From Plasmodiophora brassicae (taxonomy: Eukaryota; Endomyxa; Phytomyxea; Plasmodiophorida; Plasmodiophoridae), in the NCBI GenBank assembly GCA_039704465.1, contig JASFAU010000018.1, forward strand, positions 434,001 to 498,000: a DNA stretch of 64,000 bases, in the 5' to 3' direction. The position numbers and the translations under genes were made by a program. Below are positions 1 to 10,461 of this stretch, piece after piece. The first letter of the stretch is position 1; each line of letters starts with the position of its first letter. The notes beneath the pieces are model-generated. The model was not told the DNA's origin, ran no database searches, and was given only the letters and a program-made list of their open reading frames with translations.

Positions 1-942
1 GAATGGGGGCTCCTGTGCGTGTGTGCCGCCGGTTTACCTCGGCCTGGGCGGCCAGGTCGGCCTGCTTCGACCAGATGCAGAGCGACGGCAGGTTCAGCAA
101 CGTCGTCGTGCCCGATTCCGTCAGACGCACTTCAATGAGCTCGTTCAGCTCCTGCGACGTCCAGTCGTGCTTGGGCGTTTCCTGCACGGCCGCCTGCGAC
201 AAGTCAGCGGCACGCCGACCGGGCGACGACGAACATCGCGAAACCTGGACGGTCAGGTCCTCCTCGGTGGGCTCCGACGGTACGTTGTGCTCCGAGTCGG
301 CGCCGTCGACGTCGGATCGGGCGGCGCCGAACTCGGACGCGTCCGCTTCGCTGCTGGTCGCCTGCGTCCCGTCCAACGACTCGCTGACGTCGGACCCGAC
401 GAACGATGCGCTCCCGTCCAATGGGCCGAGTACGCTCCCGCCTTCCGACAATAACGTCAAACGATGACGGCACGTGCAGGGCGGTGCAGGTGGACCTTCT
501 CGGGTCAGATTGCTCCCTGCAACGGAGCTGGATCTGGCCAGCGACGAGATGCTGGATCCCGTCGACGTTCGGTCCTGTCCGCTGGTCTGATGATGATTCG
601 TTTAACGCGGGCGCACCGGGACGGCACGCGCGCCGACCTTCTTCGACTTGGACTTGGACTTCTTGGCTTTCGGGACGTCGACCAGGGGGCGCGGCGTGCA
701 ATCGACCCCGTTGATGAGGATCCGGGTTGGATCCGCCGCATGCTGCTTGCCCGATCGCGTGGACGCTGCCGCGCCATATGCGAACCATCAGGAACGCGCG
801 CCCGTCGCTGGCCTCGGGCGCGGTACCTTTCGTCTTCCGCGACCCGAACATGATCGACTTGGAGTTCAGGTCGGTCAGCGTTTTCGTCGCCGCGGGATTG
901 TCGCCCGACACGCGCATCGACGACTTCGCGTTGATCGACATG
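1..942 (-). CDS. DNAI4: Axonemal dynein intermediate chain, DNAI4/WDR78-like (N-terminal part, cut by window edge)
   Basis: Probable intermediate chain of an inner-arm (I1/f) axonemal dynein, a WD40 protein of the flagellum. The first exon starts at 942 (MSINAKSSMRV). A 43-bp intron (743-785) leads to an exon reading TRILINGVDCTPRPLVDVP, which resembles the DVTPRPL segment near the start of DNAI4. It is followed by Ser-rich sequence and by LTESGTTTLLNLPSLCIWS, matching the segment before the WD40 repeats in DNAI3/DNAI4. A donor (GTAAACC) near position 39 shows the gene continues off the left edge, so the WD40 domain is not visible. One or two middle exon limits (about 470-600) are uncertain. 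DNAI3 is the main alternative. The TTLL gene at 13.7 kb fits a flagellate cell. Confidence 0.6.
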
Positions 943-1250
943 GGCGCCCGCCCGCTGGCCTGCCTGGCGGCGGCGCAACCAACACCGTCTGTGTGTGTCG
1001 GCGGTGCTGTTGCTGCCGTCGTTCCTGTGCACTCGCAGAGGCCCCGCCTCTTGCCAGGCCTCGGAAACCATCCCGAAGAGGCGGGTACGGGACCCCTGCG
1101 CGTAGCCGCTTCAGGTAGCGATGGGCTCCGGTCGATTGTGGCGGGGGTGGACGTGCGCGCGCGCGTGTCCCCCCGGGCGGGGGGAGGAGCCGTCTCCGAC
1201 CGATACGCCAGAGCCGTGTTCGTCCGATCCGCGCCCGATACCGACCCGCG
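943..1250. other. Divergent intergenic region
   Basis: About 300 bp between the start of the DNAI4-like gene (minus) and the Zn2Cys6 gene (plus). It is GC-rich with a cgcgcgcg run near 1155-1165. I see no gene here; it probably holds both promoters. Confidence 0.4.
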
Positions 1251-1909
1251 ATGTCGACCGCCGGCGGTACGAATCGGCCGTCCGGCGACCTGGACCGGGC
1301 GCCGCCGGACGAACCCTGGCTGCTGACCGACGACGATGACGACGCCGCCGACCAGGACGGCGTCGAGACGGACACGGACCACACGCCGTACGCGTCGATG
1401 CGGCACACGTCGTCCGAGTCGTCGTTCTCCGACCTGCTGTCGGCGCACCTGTTCCCGCCCGCCGACCCCATGCTGATACAGTCGGCGGCGACGGCGTCGC
1501 CGTACCCGCCGAAGATGTACACGTCGGTCGTGCGTTGGTCCGCTGCGTTCCCGCCATCCGCCCGCAGCGCTGACCGGGGGCGCCGTGCCTCACACAGTTT
1601 GACCCGGCGCCCGCGTTCGTCGACGTCGCGGACCCGATGCCGCCGCCGCCGCCGCTGACCGAGGTGCAACGCACGCCGACGAACCCGCGCTACGCCACCA
1701 AGGTCGCCTGCGTCAGCTGCGCCAAGCACAAGCTCGGCTGCGACAAGCAGCGCCCGTGCCGCCGGTGCCGCGACACGGGCAAGGCGGCCACCTGCGTCGA
1801 TCGGCCGCACCGGCGACGCCGCCAGGCGGAGCGCCGCCCGCTGCCCTACCCAGGCACTGTTCGCGTACGTCTGCGTCTCGCCCGTATGGGGGCCATACGC
1901 CGACCGTGA
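1251..1909 (+). CDS. Short Zn2Cys6 (GAL4-type) binuclear zinc-cluster protein
   Basis: Two exons (1251 to about 1526/1529, and 1598-1909) give a protein of about 195 residues. The C-terminal part carries a full fungal-type zinc cluster: C-x2-C-x6-C-x5-C-x2-C-x8-C, beginning at CVSCAKHKLGC and followed by a basic HRRRRQ stretch. All six metal-binding Cys are present. The N-terminal half is acidic and Ser/Thr-rich (a TDDDDDAADQD stretch) and could activate transcription. The cluster sits at the C-terminus, whereas in most fungal factors it is N-terminal, and no fungal middle-homology region follows. The 3' end is uncertain: a GT-AG pair around 1906-1937 would extend the frame to about 2010. Probable DNA-binding regulator; target unknown. 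Confidence 0.6.
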
Positions 1910-2048
1910 CCCGTGTGTGTGTGTGTGTCGCTCGCAGGTGTATGCCCGGTCGCCGCCGCCGCAATGAGTGTGCCGATGGCATTCGGGTTCCATCCTTTGC
2001 GTCTATATAAACGGTGAATGAGGGGACCCGACCGCGCGCGTCCGGCCC

Positions 2049-3695
2049 TATTCGCAGGCCAGCTTGTAGTCGAAGCTGCTCAGGGCGATGGCGAACGCCT
2101 GCAACGGAGACAGCGGGGCCCTGTACGCGCGCGATCAGCGCGCGTGCGGCTGGCTGGCGGGGGAAGGTTCGTACCGGAAATCCATCGTGAAGTTGTCCTT
2201 GGAGACGCGTCCAAACTGCATGATGACGGGGCCTTCCGGCGTCGCCGGCGTCGCGCCCGCCGCCGAGCCGTCCGTCCCGCTCTGTATGAGCTGGAAGTTC
2301 TTCACGCTGGCCATCGTGACGCGCCCGTTGAAGTTGAGGACGTAGGCGCCGACCTCTGGCGCGACGCGTTAGACGATGGGGGGATCGCGCGCACGCGGAC
2401 GGACGCGGGTAGGGGCTTACGGTCGCTCCACTTTGGCGATTTGTTCTCCAGGGAGACGATCCGCGCGTTGTTCAGGTGCGTCCCGCTCTTGAACGCCTCG
2501 CTGATGTCGACCTCGCCCGGGCTGCCGGACACCCTGCCGCTTCAGTCAACGTGTCAAATCGACAGCGGCGCCGGGCGCGGCGACCTACTTTGTGGGCAGC
2601 AGAACCGTCATCTTGCGGGGGCCCCTCGACCCGAGTATGTTCGACTGGTAAAAGATGCACCCCAGGTCCTGAATGAACCCACACGTTGGACGCGAATCGA
2701 CCCGTGCCCGGTCGCCCTGAGGTTACCTTTCGTTTCGGAGTGCCGGCGGATCCGCCCTTCGAGACGGCCTTCTCCGATTGCCCATTGTCGTAGATGGCGA
2801 ACTCGGTGCCGATGAAGTTCGATCGCAGCTTGCCGAGGAAGTTCGGCGACGCCTTGTTCAGGTCGTTGCTGTCCTTCGAGATCAGGTAGTTCGACGACTT
2901 GTTCTTCGTCCTGAATTGCAATGCGCCGTCACGACATGGGAGCAGGGCGGTGGAGGGTAAGCGGACGTGCGTCACCTCTTCTTGGCGGCCAGGATCAGAC
3001 GGTCGCCGTTCTTCAGGTACAACTCGTACTTGGGGTACAGCCTGCTCTTGATGCTGTCCTTGATCCGGATGATGTAGCATTGGAGCGGGGCCGATGCGGG
3101 CGACGTCAGGAACCGGTTCATGTCGCTTAGGTCCACCGGGGCGTTCGTCGCTTCGGCGTTCTTCTCGGCCTCGATTTCGGGCCCTTTGATCGCGACCACC
3201 TTCTGCTCCTTCGGGTCGTAGATCGGGTCGATTTGGTCGATGCTGCTCCCATCCGACGAGCCAATCTTCCCGTCCTGTTGGCGCCCGTCAGGACACGGGC
3301 AGTAACCCCAGGTGGCAATACGGCTCTCACTTGAATCTCGTTCGAGTCGTCGAAGCTGTGCCCTTGCGCTAAGGTCCGCGATTTAGTCGATGCGGAGACC
3401 GGGTCGTTCCGGATCATTGTGACGCCATTCACGGCGCCGACCACCCGCCTGGCGTCCTTCTTCTTGGCGGCCAGCGCTCTAACAGGGCGTTCAGCTCGGA
3501 TTCCCGATTTCGCCGGAGGCCACCAGACCTTTGCTCGGCCAGCATGTCCTTCATCTTGGACTTCTTGCCGTCGGTGCCATCGTTGGTGGCGTCGAACCCG
3601 TACGACTGGCCGGCGTCCACCATGTTTGGCGGGCGCACCGGCTCGCTCTGCAGGTCGCACGACTCGTCGTCGAACAGGCTCTTGTTGACGAACAT
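2049..3695 (-). CDS. TUB: Tubby-like protein (C-terminal tubby domain)
   Basis: Tubby proteins bind PI(4,5)P2 through a C-terminal beta-barrel and help deliver membrane proteins to cilia. Several exons on the minus strand rebuild the domain in order: [25 protein letters not shown] with [73 protein letters not shown], and the canonical end [21 protein letters not shown]. The start [11 protein letters not shown] at 3695 is the best candidate; an in-frame Met at 3896 looks like upstream noise. The last intron has GTACGA and ACAG borders and joins the FTMDF and PLSPLQ halves exactly as in other family members. The N-terminal 150 or so residues are Lys-rich and unrecognised. Confidence 0.9.
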
Positions 3696-3940
3696 TGGCC
3701 CGCGGGGTCTGCCGACCCGCACACCACCACGCCAACGACGATGGACTCCAATGATCGACCCGTGTACCGCATCCCACAGATATAGACGACCCGCGGCCCG
3801 CCCTAGTAGTAACCAGGCGAAGCGGGATCGCAACTGTACGGCAATTGCGGTAATCTCACCGCACCCTTTTCTAGTGCTGGCTTTGGCAAGCTGCACTTAG
3901 CGCACAGTGCGGGACCCGCCAGAAATAGCGGAAACCTCGC

Positions 3941-4894
3941 ATGAAACTGCCGTCCACTGGCCAGAGCACCATGGGCAGCGGGTCGACGTCGCATCTGCAG
4001 CGTGGCCTGCTGGTGCTGTTCTGGACCACGGTCGTGGGCGGATGGATCGCGGTGTCCGTTATCGCTGAGCAGGTACCTATCCTCGGAGCAGGCGCTGGGA
4101 TGCTGCTGCCGACGATAGCGCTGCTCGTCTGGAACCGGTACAACGAACGCGAGGACAACGTTGGGCTGGTTGCGGTGACGATGGCGTACGCGCGCGGGTA
4201 CTTTCTTGCCGTTCTGCCGCTGTTAGCGAGTGCGGCATGCGCGGCCGCCGCTGAGCTCCTGATCTTCATCGGAGACCCGCGTCATGATAACGTCCGGTCG
4301 GGCGCAGGGTACAACTGGCGAATCGTGTTGGACGTGGTTTTTGTGTCGGGCGTGTTCCCGGCCGTCTTCAGCGAGCTCCACAAGTGGACGATAACGACGC
4401 TCGCGGTTCGTAAGCGTCCGCTGTCGTCTCGGACGCAAGTCATGCTGTTTGCTGTGGCCGGGTCTCTTGGGTTCAGCATGGCGGAAGCACTGCTCATGTG
4501 CCTCAAGGCACACTTTCTCCCTGGGGTCCTGTACACGCTCATAAACGGGCGGTCGATGATCATGACGTTTCGGTCGGTGCTGCGCGTTCCCGTGCACGTT
4601 GCACTCGGCCTGCGATCCGGCCTGATGATCTACCGGCGCATGGAGGTGGGCAAACGCCGCATCGTCACAGTGCCGGGAATCTGGGTCCAGATCGCGGTGC
4701 ACGCCGCCTACCGCATTCTGCAGACCATGGCTTGCCTCAATCCGAACGTTGTCGGCTCTCCACGGGTCGTCCATCAAGCGCTCTGCTCCGCTACCGTCCT
4801 CGTCTCTTCAGGCCTCGCAGTCTACACCTTGAAGTGCCTCTGGCAAGAAAAGCGCCCACCTTCCAAATCCACCATGGATTTCCCAATGCAATAA
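3941..4894 (+). CDS. Multi-pass membrane protein, PrsW/CPBP-like putative intramembrane protease
   Basis: A single-exon frame of 317 residues with about seven hydrophobic segments. Three spaced motifs recall the PrsW family: FPAVFSELHKW (usually P-x-E-E-x-x-K), GSLGFSMAEALLM (usually G-x-F-x-x-x-E-N) and RVPVHVALGL (usually R-x-x-x-H). The first motif has S-E in place of E-E, so activity is not assured. PrsW-type glutamic proteases cut membrane-bound anti-sigma factors in bacteria; a eukaryotic substrate is unknown. The gene diverges from the Tubby gene across 245 bp. A long gtgtgtgt run follows the stop codon. If not PrsW-like, it is simply an unclassified polytopic membrane protein. Confidence 0.45.
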   Translation: MKLPSTGQSTMGSGSTSHLQRGLLVLFWTTVVGGWIAVSVIAEQVPILGAGAGMLLPTIALLVWNRYNEREDNVGLVAVTMAYARGYFLAVLPLLASAACAAAAELLIFIGDPRHDNVRSGAGYNWRIVLDVVFVSGVFPAVFSELHKWTITTLAVRKRPLSSRTQVMLFAVAGSLGFSMAEALLMCLKAHFLPGVLYTLINGRSMIMTFRSVLRVPVHVALGLRSGLMIYRRMEVGKRRIVTVPGIWVQIAVHAAYRILQTMACLNPNVVGSPRVVHQALCSATVLVSSGLAVYTLKCLWQEKRPPSKSTMDFPMQ

Positions 4895-5033
4895 AGGTGT
4901 CTGTGTGTGTGTGTGTACGAAGACGGGTACAGTGCTCGATAGTCGATGGCCAGTTGGCCAACGGTGGTCGGTCGTTGGCTGTCGGTCCGTCGGTAGTTCA
5001 CGGAGTCCGTGGACGGTGGCGGGCATTGGGGCA

Positions 5034-6629
5034 ATGAGTGGATCACGACGACGCGATCGTAGCCCCGACGGGCTGCACACGTCCAAGCACCGCGCCGACG
5101 CCAGCACGAACGATGGCGATGCGATGGCGTCGGGCGGCGCTACGAAGCGAGCCAAGCCAGGTAGGGATAGGCGGGTTCGGATTGGCGCGCACGCGGCGCC
5201 GCGTGCTGACGTTGACGGGTAGATCACAACGAGGAGCTGTACGAGACGTCCGGCAAGATCGATATCGTGACGTCGTTCGACGATATGGACCTTAAACCGG
5301 ATCTGCTGCGTGGAATCTACAATTATGGGTTCGAAAGGCCATCCGCCATCCAACAGCGGGCGATTGTCCCGATCTTATCAGGTGCCGATTATGCGTTCGC
5401 GCATCGTTTGCGTCCTCGTTCGCTGACAGACGTTGTCCAGGTCGTGATGTCATTGCCCAGTCGCAGTCAGGAACGGGCAAGACGACGATTTTCTGCGTTG
5501 GAATCCTGCAAATGATCGACACGAAGAAGAAGGTTTGATACGAAGCCCAACGTCGGGCGTCGAATTCGAGTAATGACAAATTCATGCAGGACCTGCAAGC
5601 CTTGGTTCTGTCGCCAACGCGTGAGCTTGCCGAACAGTCGCGAAACGTAATGCTGGCGCTGGGCGACTACATGAACGCCCGGTGCCATGCGTGCATTGGA
5701 GGAAAGTCTGTCGGCGACGATATTCGCGCGCTCGAATCCGGCGTGCATGCCGTTTCTGGAACGCCCGGCCGTGTCTATGACATGATTAAGCGGTAGGGCG
5801 TGTGTAGGGATCCCGCGCTTCAACGCCTCTTAATGGTATCCCGGCAGGCGCGCTCTTGAGACTCGTCACATTCGTATGCTGGTCATCGACGAAGCAGACG
5901 AGATGCTTTCTCAGGGGTTCAAGGACCAGATATACGATATTTATCGTTACCTGCCGCCGACCACGCAGGTCGTTCTGATCAGTGCCACGCTGCCGCATGA
6001 GATCCTCGAGATGACCACCAAGTTCATGTCGAACCCCGTCCGTATCCTGGTCAAGCGCGATGAGTTGACGCTCGAAGGTATCAAGCAGTTCTTCGTCGCG
6101 GTTGAGAAGGAGGAATGGAAGTTCGACACGCTCTGCGACCTGTACGATACGTTAACGATCACGCAGGTGCGTTCCCGATTCCCGCTGTGGTCTGCTGTTA
6201 ACGGCGAAAGTGAACCGTTGTTGTGCCCAGGCTGTCATCTTCTGCAACACCCGACGCAAGGTCGATTGGCTCACCGAGAAGATGCGAGAAGCCAATTTCA
6301 CCGTCTCCGCTATGCACAGCGAGATGCCCCAGTCGGAACGTGACGCGATCATGAACGAGTTCAGGTCGGGCAAGAGCCGCGTCCTGATCGCCACCGACAT
6401 CTTCGGCCGCGGTATCGACGTCCAGCAAGTGTCGCTGGTGATCAACTACGACCTGCCCACGAACCGTGAATTGTACATTCACCGTATCGGGCGGTCCGGG
6501 CGTTTCGGGCGCAAGGGCGTCGCCATCAACTTTGTCAAGAACGATGACGTTCGCATACTGCGCGACATCGAACAGTACTACGGTACCCAGATCGACGAGA
6601 TGCCTATGAACGTTGCCGACCTTATTTGA
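5034..6629 (+). CDS. EIF4A3: DEAD-box RNA helicase eIF4A-III (exon junction complex core)
   Basis: ATP-dependent RNA clamp of the exon junction complex. Six exons (5034-5160, 5223-5381, 5441-5532, 5590-5792, 5848-6166, 6231-6629) join to 432 residues in frame. Visible motifs in order: Q motif ([13 protein letters not shown]), Walker A (SQSGTGKTT), [17 protein letters not shown] (VIDEADEML), SAT (LISATLPHE), ARGLD-equivalent ([10 protein letters not shown]) and [13 protein letters not shown]. The closing [21 protein letters not shown] is the typical eIF4A3 ending, and the N-terminal [20 protein letters not shown] also favours eIF4A3 over eIF4A1/2. Introns are 54-64 bp. An abundant intron-binding surveillance factor fits an intron-rich genome. 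Confidence 0.95.
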
Positions 6630-6722
6630 AGCCGCCAGCATAATTACAGCTGTTCCTCAGTGCTCATTGCACAACCGGTTCCTTGTTCATAGTGCGGCGT
6701 GGGTTGTATATGGTTTAGCAGT

Positions 6723-7145
6723 CTAGAGCTCCTCGTCCTTGAACAGTGCCAGGCGCTCCTCCATTTCTCGTTTTCTGAACGCCGCGTCCGCCTCGAGAAA
6801 CTCTTTGGACTTCTTGAAGTCGACGCAGACTTTCTCGATGGTGGGCGGCGGGTCGACGTTGAACTTGGACAGTATATAGTCGACCAGCGATTCGTTCCAG
6901 TCCACAATCAGCTCCTTCCTCAGCCTCGGGTCCGGCTGGATCCACGTCCGATGCGCCAGGCGCATGTGCTCGTAGAAGTCAAACAGGTCGCGCATGCCCG
7001 GCTTCTTCGACATGTGCGGTATGTTATACCGGCTGTGCAGGTTCAGGCACCGTTTCCAGGTCGGCTTCCAGTAGTCGGGCTCCCGGATCAACGCCAGGAA
7101 CTCCATCGAGTACGTCATGACCACGTGCTTGCTCGGCGGAGTCAT
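6723..7145 (-). CDS. Unknown 140-residue protein, paralogue of the divergent neighbour
   Basis: A single-exon frame beginning MTPPSKHVVMTYSMEFLALI and ending with a charged helix (KREMEERLALFKDEEL). I do not recognise the family. The N-terminus aligns with the gene at 7343: both have PSK-x2-V, then an aromatic/hydrophobic (M/L)E(F/Y)L-x2-IR-x-P-x2-W block. Both later carry W-x-E-x-LVD-x-(I/V)L followed by PPP or PRPP. The pair starts back to back across 197 bp. No signal peptide or membrane segment is seen. Function unknown. Confidence 0.6.
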   Translation of the reverse strand: MTPPSKHVVMTYSMEFLALIREPDYWKPTWKRCLNLHSRYNIPHMSKKPGMRDLFDFYEHMRLAHRTWIQPDPRLRKELIVDWNESLVDYILSKFNVDPPPTIEKVCVDFKKSKEFLEADAAFRKREMEERLALFKDEEL

Positions 7146-7342
7146 CCCCTGTTGCTGTCGATGCAGCGCCGCACGAGAGCGACTGCGTCGCGCGCGCGGA
7201 CCTTACGTTACACCGCGCGGAACGCGCCCCCCTCCCCCCGCTGCGTGACGCGCACGAGCTGCATCGTGTCGCGGAGTGCGGGTCGCCGCCGCCACACGGC
7301 CACCACCACCACCACCAGCAGCGGCAGGCGTCGTGCGGCACA

Positions 7343-8317
7343 ATGGTGCGACCCAGCAAGGTGATCGTGCGGAACTTCGTGCTCGAGTACCTGTCGCATA
7401 TACGCGGGCCGAAGCACTGGCCGCCCATCGACGGCAAGACGATGAACAAACTGCACGTGCATCTGGATATCCCCGGGAGTAGGTAGCGCCCTTTGTCGGG
7501 ACAGGCTGTCGTCCGCTGATGTGCTGGTGCAGTAACGAAGAAGCCGAAGAAGGCGCAGGTGTACAAGATGCTGAGCGAGACGCTCGGCGTGGTCAAATTC
7601 AAGGAGGTGAAGAAGAAGGGGCACAAGAAGAAGCTGACGGATATCAAGTGGCGGGAGGAGCTTGTCGATCAGGTGCTGATGTCGTGGAACTCGTACCCGC
7701 GTCCGCCTTTCGACAAGTTCCTTACCGATCTACACGCGTCGTCGCTGTTCAAGAGGTACAACCCGATCCCGATTGAAGGTCCGATCCCGTACGCCAGCAA
7801 ACTGAACCAGCCTGGCTGTCTGGTGAGGAAAGGCGGCCTTCTCGGAGCGGGTGCAGTACCATCTGGATCCAGGCTGGCGCTTCTTGCTAGCGCAAAGAGG
7901 GGTCCTATGGCTCAGCATGCCGATTCCAGTATCGAGAAGGACAGTGGCGCTGGCGATCCGCTTCCGGGGGCCGCTGCTGACGAAGCGGATGATTCCGACG
8001 ACATATTCGAGTCCGGCAGCGATGACGACGACCTGAGAGTTGAAGACGACGACGATGAGGACGAGGGGTTCACTGATGAAGAAGAACTTGAAAGTAGCGA
8101 CGATGACGATGACGACGACTTCCGAGCTGGTGCCGACGACGACGACGACGACGACAACGATTCGGATGACGATGCGTACAGCGATGATAGTGATTACGCC
8201 GACGACAGCGATGATTACGACGACGACGACGACGACGACGACGAGAGTGATTTCGACGATGACGAAAGTGACGATGATGTACCTGGCAAGGGAGTGCGAC
8301 CTCGCGCGACACGATGA
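7343..8317 (+). CDS. Unknown protein with long acidic tail, paralogue of the divergent neighbour
   Basis: Exon 1 (7343-7478) starts MVRPSKVIVRNFVLEYLSHI. A 54-bp intron, phase 1, leads to exon 2 (7533-8317). The first 150 residues match the gene at 6723-7145 in spacing of the IR-x-P-x2-W and LVD-x-VL blocks, and hold a basic patch (KKGHKKK). From about residue 185 the protein becomes almost pure Asp/Glu/Ser for 120 residues, encoded by GAC/GAT/GAA triplets. Such tails are typical of nucleolar or chromatin chaperones, but here that is only an analogy. The last residues turn basic (VRPRATR). Confidence 0.65.
8100..8280 (+). repeat. Imperfect GAC/GAT trinucleotide tract coding poly-Asp
   Basis: Dense GAC/GAT runs inside the acidic tail of the preceding gene, for example gacgacgacgacgacgacga near 8218. 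Such tracts expand and contract easily, so tail length may differ between isolates. Confidence 0.8.
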
Positions 8318-8419
8318 GCCGACCCCTAGCATTCACTGTAAACATGTCGGTTCACATTACACGGGACTCGTTCGTTGTTAGATGAGGATGGGCGGGATCG
8401 CTTGCTGGTACCCATAGGG

Positions 8420-8623
8420 ATGGCGTTCTACGAAGCCGGCGGTCTCGTCCAGCGGTGTATGCCCTTGGGTGGAGACATCGCAGGTGCTGTCGACAGCGAT
8501 GAGGTGCTGGCTGGCGAGGCGGGCCATCCGGTGCTCGACGTCATCAAGAACCCGTACGACCTTCTAGAGCAACCTGCACCCGTTGAATCCCTTCCAACCG
8601 AGAACGACGCCGGCAGCGAATAG
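8420..8623 (+). CDS. Possible small gene or unassigned terminal exon
   Basis: A 68-residue open frame starting MAFYEAGGLVQRCMPLGGD and ending ENDAGSE, with mixed, protein-like composition. It lies between the stop of the acidic-tail gene and the 3' end of the next minus-strand gene. The frame is open upstream to about 8342 without an ATG, so a spliced first exon (for example from the ATG at 8344) is possible, but I found no intron that keeps frame. No family recognised. Confidence 0.3.
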   Translation: MAFYEAGGLVQRCMPLGGDIAGAVDSDEVLAGEAGHPVLDVIKNPYDLLEQPAPVESLPTENDAGSE

Positions 8624-8672
8624 AACGCCGAGAACGCGGGTCTTTACCATTTGTACAGTGGATGGCGTGTAT

Positions 8673-9504
8673 TTAGTTAAAGTCGTGCCACGAGTGCTGG
8701 TTGGACACGTACCGGAGCTTGAGCAGACCGGCGATGTCGTACCGGGACAGGATCATCTCGAGGGTGTTGACCTTGGCCCGGTTGCTCATCAGGCGTGACG
8801 CTGCGCCGAAATTGCTGGTCAGGAAGATGACGCGCCGCAGCTCTAGGTCCTGCGAAGCGATTTGCGACCGGTCGCAAGCCTCGACGTACGCCCGCGCGGT
8901 GGCGTAGAACCGGGTGAACGCTTCCATTCTCGACACCGTCCTGCCTTTCAGGTCGAGCTCCGCCACGACGTCCCGGAAGACGGCGATGGATTTATCCTGC
9001 AGCCCTGCCAGGCTAGCCTCATCGGCCATCTGCAGCGCCACGAACCCGTCAGGCAGCTCAGGGCCATGAACGGTGGCAACGGGGACAATCGGGGGCAGCA
9101 CATAGAACGTCCTGCCTAACGGACAGCATCAGACGCGGAGGAGACCTTTGCCGGGAGCCAGATGCCTGCTCCCACCGTTTCGAACGTGCTCCTCGGCCCA
9201 GGCTCTCCAGCCAGGGAATTCGTCCCGGGCGTACCCGATGATGAGCGTCGAGTCGACGAGGTAGACGTAGTTGTGCGGCATCACCGACAACGGCAGCAGC
9301 GTACGGCACGGCCCCGCACGTTCGACGGGGCGCACATCAACGGTTCGCGTGTACGGCCGCCTCGCAACGGCGACCACTACAGTGAACGTCAGCCCTGCGT
9401 CGTCGACGGGGGCGCGCCGTACATGGCTTACCACGTCGAGGATAGGGCCGCTGCAGGGCGCACGGCAGCAACGCTCGACGACGCAGTGCCGTCAGCGCTC
9501 GCAT
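8673..9504 (-). CDS. Tandem unknown family, member A (mitochondrial-type N-terminus)
   Basis: Three exons (9504-9432, 9376-9176, 9115-8673) join to 238 residues. The N-terminus MRALTALRRRALLPCALQRP is Arg/Leu-rich without acidic residues, like a mitochondrial presequence. Conserved blocks shared with members B (9609) and C (12617): MPHNYVYLVDSTLIIGYARDE; then G-R-T-F-Y-V-L-P just after an intron; LPDGFV; LDLKGRTVSRMEAF; IFLTSNFGAASRLMSNRAK; and a SWHDF end. I do not recognise the family. The phase-1 intron just before the xYxLP block is at the same place in all three genes, showing duplication of an intron-bearing ancestor. Confidence 0.65.
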
Positions 9505-9608
9505 CGAACTTCTGCGCGAGCACGGCCCATGTAGCAGTCCAGGGGGCGCAGCCGGCGCCATGGGCACACAACCCGGTGGCTGCCGCTCCACACCCGATGC
9601 TGTACTGT

Positions 9609-10461
9609 TTATATGTCGAGGAGACGACGCGCTGGCGCCGGGGGCACGCTCTCGAAGTACTCGCGGGGCACGTCGGCCCACATGGCGTTGTTGTCCACGA
9701 GGCGGACGGGCAGCATGCGCGCGACGCCGTGCCGCCGGAGGATCCGCTCGACGGTCCGCGCCTTGAACACGTTGCCCACCATCTTCGTGATCGTCTTGTA
9801 GCTGTGCGATGCGAACACGACGAGGCCGGACTCGAAGTCGGCCGGGTCGATCTGCGCCGGGTCGCAGGACCGCGCGAACAGGAACGCCTCGATGAACAGG
9901 TCCATCTTCGGCCTCATGACGTCGACGGTGCGCCCCTTCAGGTCGAGCGCGGACGCGATCTCGCTGAATACAGTGTCGAGCTGCGACCGATGCGTCTGCA
10001 TGATATCGTCGCTCAAGCGCAGGACCTCGAACGTGTGCGGCAGGGCATGCCCCGGATAGCTCCTGGCGAACGCTTTAGCAACCTCGGGCAGCAGGTAGCA
10101 CTTCTTGCCTGCCACGCGTCGAGTCAGACACACGCGGGCACCGTCTCTCGGAGGCACACAACCGACCGCGCAGCAGGTGGCCGTGCACCCAATCCCTCCA
10201 CCCGCTGACCTCGTCGAACGCGTACCCAATCGCAAGGCTGATATCGATCAGGTACACGTCCTTGTGCGGCATCCGGTTCAGCGGCTCCCGGCCCCTACGC
10301 TGCCCAAGCCGGCCGGCCAGGTACCGGAAGCGCTTCCTGTCGCGGTCGCTGAGATCCAGATCCGTATACAGCCGACGCTGGCACCGAGGAGCCGCCATCG
10401 GCAAGCGGCTTACGGTTCGGCGTAACGGCCGTCCAGCAGCACACGCCGTCGCCAGCAGCAT
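9609..10461 (-). CDS. Tandem unknown family, member B
   Basis: Two exons (10461-10167 and 10108-9609) join to 264 residues. It starts MLLATACAAGRPLRRTVSRL, again presequence-like, then a basic DRDRKRFRYLAGRL region, then MPHKDVYLIDISLAIGYAFD. The conserved 58-bp phase-1 intron precedes GKKCYLLPEVAK. The C-terminal half repeats the family blocks: LDLKGRTVDVM, ARSCDPAQIDPADFESGLVV, FASHSYKTITKMVGNVFKA, and WADVPREYF near the end. The start lies only 105 bp upstream of the member A start region's neighbour, so A and B are tightly packed head to tail. Function unknown. Confidence 0.65.

Noticed and set aside
204..1993. Long overlapping minus-strand open frames across 0.2-2 kb
   Set aside because: GC-rich shadow frames, highly Arg-rich; the DNAI4-like and Zn2Cys6 exons explain the coding signal.
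4897..4920. gtgtgtgtgt run as a telomere-like or microsatellite element
   Set aside because: Too short; similar GT runs occur in several introns and trailers here.
9162..10208. 348-residue plus-strand open frame
   Set aside because: Antisense to members A and B of the tandem family, whose frames share conserved blocks and splice sites.
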